DNA of 8,708 nt from contig JAEVZA010000192.1 of NCBI GenBank assembly GCA_023392475.1, forward strand, positions 1 through 8,708, in the 5' to 3' direction. The notes below the pieces were generated by a model, which saw only the letters and a list, made by a program, of their open reading frames with translations, was not told the origin of the DNA and made no database searches. This stretch comes from Actinomycetes bacterium (GTDB lineage: Bacteria > Actinomycetota > Acidimicrobiia > Acidimicrobiales > Microtrichaceae). This document shows, one piece after another, positions 6,152 through 8,708 of the stretch. The translations under genes were made by a program, and so were the position numbers. Numbering within the stretch: position 1 is the first letter of the stretch; every line of letters begins with the position of its first letter.

Positions 6152-6167
6152 CGGGGACCGGTCCCCG
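6152..6167. promoter_or_regulatory. 16-bp perfect palindrome abutting the start codon
   Basis: CGGGGACC followed by GGTCCCCG is a perfect palindrome without spacer. It ends on the base before the ATG at 6168 and contains the only purine-rich, Shine-Dalgarno-like bases (GGGGA). It could be an operator for autoregulation by the winged-helix N-terminus of the encoded protein, or a hairpin hiding the ribosome site. If translation really starts at GTG 6204, it would lie in the leader instead. Confidence 0.6.
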
Positions 6168-7127
6168 ATGACGTCGAGGGACGGGCACGCCAGCCTCCAC
6201 GGCGTGGAGGATCCACTCGTCGCCCTCGCAGACCGCCAGCACGGGCTGGTCGCTCGATGGCAGTGCCGCTCGCTCGGGATGTCCGCCGCATCGGTCCGAG
6301 GGCGGCTGGGCCGACAGTGGGAGGACCTCTCCGACGAGGTGGCGCGGCGGACGGGCTCGCACCCCGGACGAGCGCAGACCACGCTCGCTGCCGTCCTCGA
6401 CGCCGGCCCGGGCACGGTCCTCGCCGACTCCGCCGCAGCGGCGTGGTGGCGCGTTCCCGGGCCGCAGCTCGATCCCATCCGGGTGGTGAGGGTGTCCCGA
6501 ACCCACCGGACCAGCCGGCTCGCCACCGTCTCGACCGTCCGTCGGCTCCCCGCTCACTGGGTCACCGAGCACGACGGCATCCCGATCGCCCGACCGGAGC
6601 TCGTCGCCCTGCAGCTGTTCGCGTCGCAGCCGTACGAACGGGCGGAGCGGTGGGTGGAGCGGATGTGGTCCATGCGCCTCCTGTCCGGGCGCTCGATCGA
6701 CCGGTTCCTCGACGACCACGGACGCCGCGGCCGCAACGGGACCGCCGGCCTCCGGCGCTACCTCGAGCCACGCGGCGCCGGCTACGTCCCGGCAGCGAGC
6801 AACACCGAGACCAGGGCCCAGCAGGTGCTCGCCGAGGCCGGCATCGAGGTGGATCGTCAGGTGGACACCGGCGACGAGGTGCACTGGACGGGCCGCGTCG
6901 ACTTCCGGGTGCGATGCACGAACGTCCTGATCGAGGTGCAGAGCGAGTTCCACCACTCGGCGCTCGTGGACCGCGAGTCGGACGCCCGGCGCCTGCGTGG
7001 CCTGGAAGCGGCCGGCTTCGAGGTGGTCGAGGTGACCGACACGGAGGTGTGGCACCGTCCGGCCGTCGTCGTCCGACGCGTCCGGGAGGCGCTCCGGCGG
7101 GCGAACCGCCGGCGCTCTTGCCCGTGA
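6168..7127 (+). CDS. AbiEi-like winged-helix / DUF559 endonuclease-domain protein (319 aa)
   Basis: Two-part protein of a family common in actinobacteria but without an established function. Residues about 14-60 (VEDPLVALADRQHGLVARWQ, then CRSLGMSAASVRGRLGR) are the AbiEi-antitoxin-type winged helix. The middle (about 70-200) includes GIPIARPELVALQL (137-150). From about 211 comes a DUF559, Vsr-like/PD-(D/E)xK-type nuclease domain: NTETRAQQVLAEAGI (212-226), GRVDF with Asp245 (242-246), IEVQSEFHH with Glu256, Gln258 and His262/263 (255-263), Asp268, and AGFEVVEVTDTEVWHRP (282-298). The Lys of a classical E-x-K motif is replaced by Gln258, so cleavage activity is unproven. Start ATG at 6168 has a weak ribosome site; GTG at 6204 gives the start VEDPLVAL, closer to what I recall of homologues, but has no visible ribosome site. 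The gene sits tightly between two related hairpins. No partner toxin gene is adjacent. Confidence 0.82.
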   Translation: MTSRDGHASLHGVEDPLVALADRQHGLVARWQCRSLGMSAASVRGRLGRQWEDLSDEVARRTGSHPGRAQTTLAAVLDAGPGTVLADSAAAAWWRVPGPQLDPIRVVRVSRTHRTSRLATVSTVRRLPAHWVTEHDGIPIARPELVALQLFASQPYERAERWVERMWSMRLLSGRSIDRFLDDHGRRGRNGTAGLRRYLEPRGAGYVPAASNTETRAQQVLAEAGIEVDRQVDTGDEVHWTGRVDFRVRCTNVLIEVQSEFHHSALVDRESDARRLRGLEAAGFEVVEVTDTEVWHRPAVVVRRVREALRRANRRRSCP

Positions 7128-7132
7128 TCCTT

Positions 7133-7184
7133 CGTTCTGTTCGTCGGAAGCGAGTGGAAACACCCGCTTCCGACGAACAGAACG
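7133..7184. terminator. Right hairpin: 20-bp perfect stem, probable bidirectional terminator
   Basis: Arms CGTTCTGTTCGTCGGAAGCG (7133-7152) and its exact complement (7165-7184) enclose a 12-nt loop, in which GTG-GAAA-CAC can pair further above one mismatch. It starts 5 nt after the stop at 7127 and lies 30 nt from the end of the convergent TetR gene, a good place for a terminator acting both ways. No T-run follows on either strand, which is common in high-GC actinobacteria. It is also the inverted sister copy of the hairpin at 6099-6148, so it may be an element end. Confidence 0.7.
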
Positions 7185-7214
7185 GGACCGTGTGGGCCGT
7201 CTGATGGTGGCTGG

Positions 7215-7931
7215 TCAGGCGGGGGGTTTGCGGCCGGTCACGCCGGAGTAGAGGAGGCGGGCGAGGGCCCGCTGGATCTCCGAGCCGGTAGTGCCGTAGC
7301 GCTCGATCCCGTACCGGTGGCCCGAGACCTGGGCCAGCATCGCCACGAGCACGGACGCCGTCGCCGTCGGATCCAGGTCGGCGGGGAGCCGCCCGGCCTC
7401 GCGCTGGTGCTCGATCTCCTCGCTGATCGCCTCCGTGAACGCGTTCAGGAGCTGCACCCGGATCTCGCGGAAGCGGAGGTCGCCTTCCGTCGACGCGAGG
7501 TCGATCACGGCGAGCAGCGAGCGGTGCTCGTCCCAGAACTCGAGGAACGAGGCGGCGATGCGCTCGCAGGTGTCGTACGCGGCGCGGCCGGTCCAGCTGC
7601 CGTCGCGCACCGGCCGGGTCAGTCGCTCCCGGCCCTCCCCCACCAGCTCGTCGGCGAGCGCGAGCAGGGCCGACTCGGCGTCGGGGAAGTACTGGTAGAA
7701 GGTCGCCGGCGAGGTCCCGGCGTCGCGCGCGATGTCGACGACCTTGAGGTCCCGGTACGACGTCGTCGTGAGGAGCTGCCGGGTCTGGTCGAGCAACCGG
7801 GCCCGGGTGGCGAGGCCGCGACGGCCGGGCACGCGCCCGTCGACCGCGCGGAGGTCGCCCTCCACGTCCTCGACGACGGGTTGCCCCTCCTGCTGCGCGG
7901 CCGCCACCGTCGCAGCGTACCGGTGGCTCAA
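7215..7931 (-). CDS. TetR-family transcriptional regulator (238 aa)
   Basis: TetR-type repressor, ligand unknown. The helix-turn-helix spans about residues 43-90: RARLLDQTRQLLTTTSYRDL, then KVVDIARDAGTSPATFYQYF and PDAESALLALADEL, with recognition segment TSPATFYQYF. Residues 110-238 form the helical ligand/dimer domain (for example AVIDLASTEGDLRFREIR, 141-158). The first 38 residues are an acidic, probably disordered leader. The start taken here is TTG at 7931, whose TTGA overlaps the stop of the DUF4112 gene, pointing to coupled translation. No clear ribosome site supports it, and GTG at 7907 or 7865 would give a shorter protein with the domain intact. Its promoter is presumably that of the upstream DUF4112 gene. 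It is convergent with the nuclease-domain gene. It could regulate its own operon or the fatty-acid genes to the left. Confidence 0.85.
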   Translation of the reverse strand: MSHRYAATVAAAQQEGQPVVEDVEGDLRAVDGRVPGRRGLATRARLLDQTRQLLTTTSYRDLKVVDIARDAGTSPATFYQYFPDAESALLALADELVGEGRERLTRPVRDGSWTGRAAYDTCERIAASFLEFWDEHRSLLAVIDLASTEGDLRFREIRVQLLNAFTEAISEEIEHQREAGRLPADLDPTATASVLVAMLAQVSGHRYGIERYGTTGSEIQRALARLLYSGVTGRKPPA

Positions 7932-8644
7932 CCCAGGAGCCGCCAGATGAGCCAGACGAACACGGCCAGCCCGAGCAGCGACGCCAGCACCATCATCACG
8001 AACCCGACGATGCTCGTGAGCACGAGGACGACGAGGATCGCCAGGCTCGAGCGACGGGTCCGCCGGCGGTCCGCGAGGTCGGCCTCGATCAGGCGGACGT
8101 TCCGGTCGTTCGCCTTGTACGCCATGTCGAAGAGGGCGCCACCGAACGGGATGAGCCCGACGACGCCCTCGAACGCGACGTTGACGAGCATGCGCAGGAC
8201 GGTCGGGATGCTCACCCCGGCGACCACGCCGGCGCTGACGACGATCATCGACAGGCCGAGCCCGACGGCGTCGCCGATGCCGGGCACCAGCGTGATGAAC
8301 CCGTCGATGCCGATCCGGCGACCGCCGGTGCCGGGGATCTCGACCGCGTCGTCGAGCAGCCAGGCGAGGCGCGTCACCCAGCGCGGCAGCGGGCGCGCGG
8401 TGGGCTTGGGGCCGCGGCGGGGGGCCTCGCGGATGTCGTGCCAGGCCTCGACCGCCTCGGCCCTCGCGGCGCCGACCCGGCCCCGCGGGGCGGGCACTGC
8501 GGGCAGGTGGGCGGTCGACGGCGCGGCCCCCGCCGGCGGGTGCGGCACGTGCGACGGCATCGGCGGGGCCCCCGGCGGCGCGACGGTCGGCACCTCACGC
8601 CCCTCGACGGGGCCCAGGTCGCGGACGTCGGGCACGCCCACCAT
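7928..8644 (-). CDS. DUF4112 membrane protein (238 aa)
   Basis: DUF4112 family, function unknown. Residues 1-85 are rich in Pro, Ala and Arg and probably disordered and cytoplasmic. The family core follows: LAWLLDDAVEIPGTGGRRIG (93-112), DGFITLVPGIGDAVGLGLSM (114-133), IPTVLRMLVNVAFEG (146-160), GLIPFGGALFDMAYKANDRN (163-182). These have the LLDD, PGIGD and FDxxYKANxRN signatures. A basic linker (RRRTRR, 193-198) leads to a long hydrophobic end (LAILVVLVLTSIVGFVMMVL, then ASLLGLAVFVWLIWRLLG), likely two membrane helices. The central repeats of hydrophobic segments also suggest membrane insertion. Start ATG at 8644; the nearest purine tract is GGGAAG directly before it, a poor ribosome site. 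It is the first gene of a two-gene unit with the TetR at 7215-7931. Confidence 0.85.
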   Translation of the reverse strand: MVGVPDVRDLGPVEGREVPTVAPPGAPPMPSHVPHPPAGAAPSTAHLPAVPAPRGRVGAARAEAVEAWHDIREAPRRGPKPTARPLPRWVTRLAWLLDDAVEIPGTGGRRIGIDGFITLVPGIGDAVGLGLSMIVVSAGVVAGVSIPTVLRMLVNVAFEGVVGLIPFGGALFDMAYKANDRNVRLIEADLADRRRTRRSSLAILVVLVLTSIVGFVMMVLASLLGLAVFVWLIWRLLG

Positions 8645-8687
8645 CTTCCCAGCACCCGCCCGGATCAGGCCGTCGGTCGCTGAGGAC

Positions 8688-8708
8688 CCGTTCTGTGTCG
8701 CAGAACGG
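8688..8708. repeat. Short hairpin at the window edge sharing the cassette's outer 8-mer
   Basis: CCGTTCTG, a 5-nt loop TGTCG, and CAGAACGG form a perfect 8-bp stem, ending on the last base of the window. The 8-mer CCGTTCTG also begins the cassette at 6097-6104, and its complement ends it at 7178-7185. It lies 43 nt upstream of the DUF4112 start. It could be a terminator of an unseen gene to the right, an operator, or a short relative of the larger hairpins. Sequence beyond the edge is needed to know if the stem continues. Confidence 0.65.

Larger units (their letters stand above)
6097..7185. mobile_element. Hairpin-bracketed nuclease cassette, possible undescribed element
   Basis: Two long hairpins (6099-6148 and 7133-7184) enclose a single gene, with only 19 nt on the left and 5 nt on the right between hairpin and coding sequence. 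The hairpins are reverse-complement copies, so the whole segment has inverted ends that begin CCGTTCTG (6097-6104) and finish CAGAACGG (7178-7185). No transposase is present and no target-site duplication is visible next to the ends. A mobile or domesticated repeat-associated nuclease unit is a hypothesis. Two related but ordinary regulatory or terminator hairpins are the alternative. Confidence 0.3.

Noticed and set aside
5982..7163. 393-codon minus-strand frame opposite the nuclease-domain gene
   Set aside because: It reads through both hairpins and the tandem repeat, giving Trp/Gly repeats. The plus-strand frame has the AbiEi and DUF559 motifs.
6085..7195. Target-site duplication flanking the hairpin cassette
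   Set aside because: The bases outside the ends (CCCTCG on the left, GACCGT on the right) do not repeat, so classical transposition is not supported by the flanks.

Overview
The window looks like chromosome of a high-GC actinobacterium. Codons are strongly GC-biased, GTG and TTG starts occur, and gene neighbours overlap by 4 nt. The protein families (a TetR-controlled acyl-CoA dehydrogenase/hotdog/CoA-transferase cluster, an AbiEi-like/DUF559 endonuclease-domain protein, DUF4112) suggest an acidimicrobial or related actinobacterial lineage. That placement is inference; no rRNA or other marker is present.

Layout. Positions 1-312 (-) hold the N-terminal part of a thiolase-fold (KAS III/HMG-CoA-synthase-like) protein that runs off the left edge. 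It is divergent from a TetR regulator (515-1324, +), with a TetR-type palindrome (362-376) between them. Convergent with that regulator is a tight five-gene minus-strand operon. Read from its promoter it is: acyl-CoA dehydrogenase carrying the catalytic Glu (4727-5947), alpha-methylacyl-CoA racemase-like protein (3540-4709), two small MaoC/hotdog proteins (2987-3526 and 2502-2990), and a second acyl-CoA dehydrogenase without an obvious catalytic base (1333-2466). A 21-bp perfect palindrome sharing the core CTGACGG-N-CCGTCAG with the first operator lies just upstream of the operon. Together these look like one regulon for activation, epimerisation, dehydrogenation and hydration of a 2-methyl-branched acyl-CoA (sterol or bile-acid side chain, or isoprenoid acid). 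The arrangement resembles the split dehydrogenase/split hydratase steroid side-chain enzymes of Mycobacterium. The TetR between the two operators is the obvious candidate regulator.

Right of the operon is a 220-bp intergenic region with the operator, a 13-bp G-rich tandem repeat, a long hairpin and a 16-bp palindrome. Then comes a 319-aa AbiEi-like/DUF559 nuclease-domain gene (6168-7127, +), followed 5 nt after its stop by a second long hairpin. The two hairpins are inverted copies of each other: identical 12-nt ends, an identical 9-nt internal block, and stems that differ by compensatory changes. They bracket the gene almost exactly. This hairpin-gene-hairpin cassette (about 6097-7185) is the most unusual structure in the window and the best candidate for an undescribed element. 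A shorter hairpin with the same outer 8-mer closes the window (8688-8708).

The remaining two genes form a minus-strand pair: a DUF4112 membrane protein (7928-8644) and a second TetR regulator (7215-7931), joined by a TTGA stop/start overlap. No tRNA, rRNA, CRISPR array or recognisable insertion sequence was seen.
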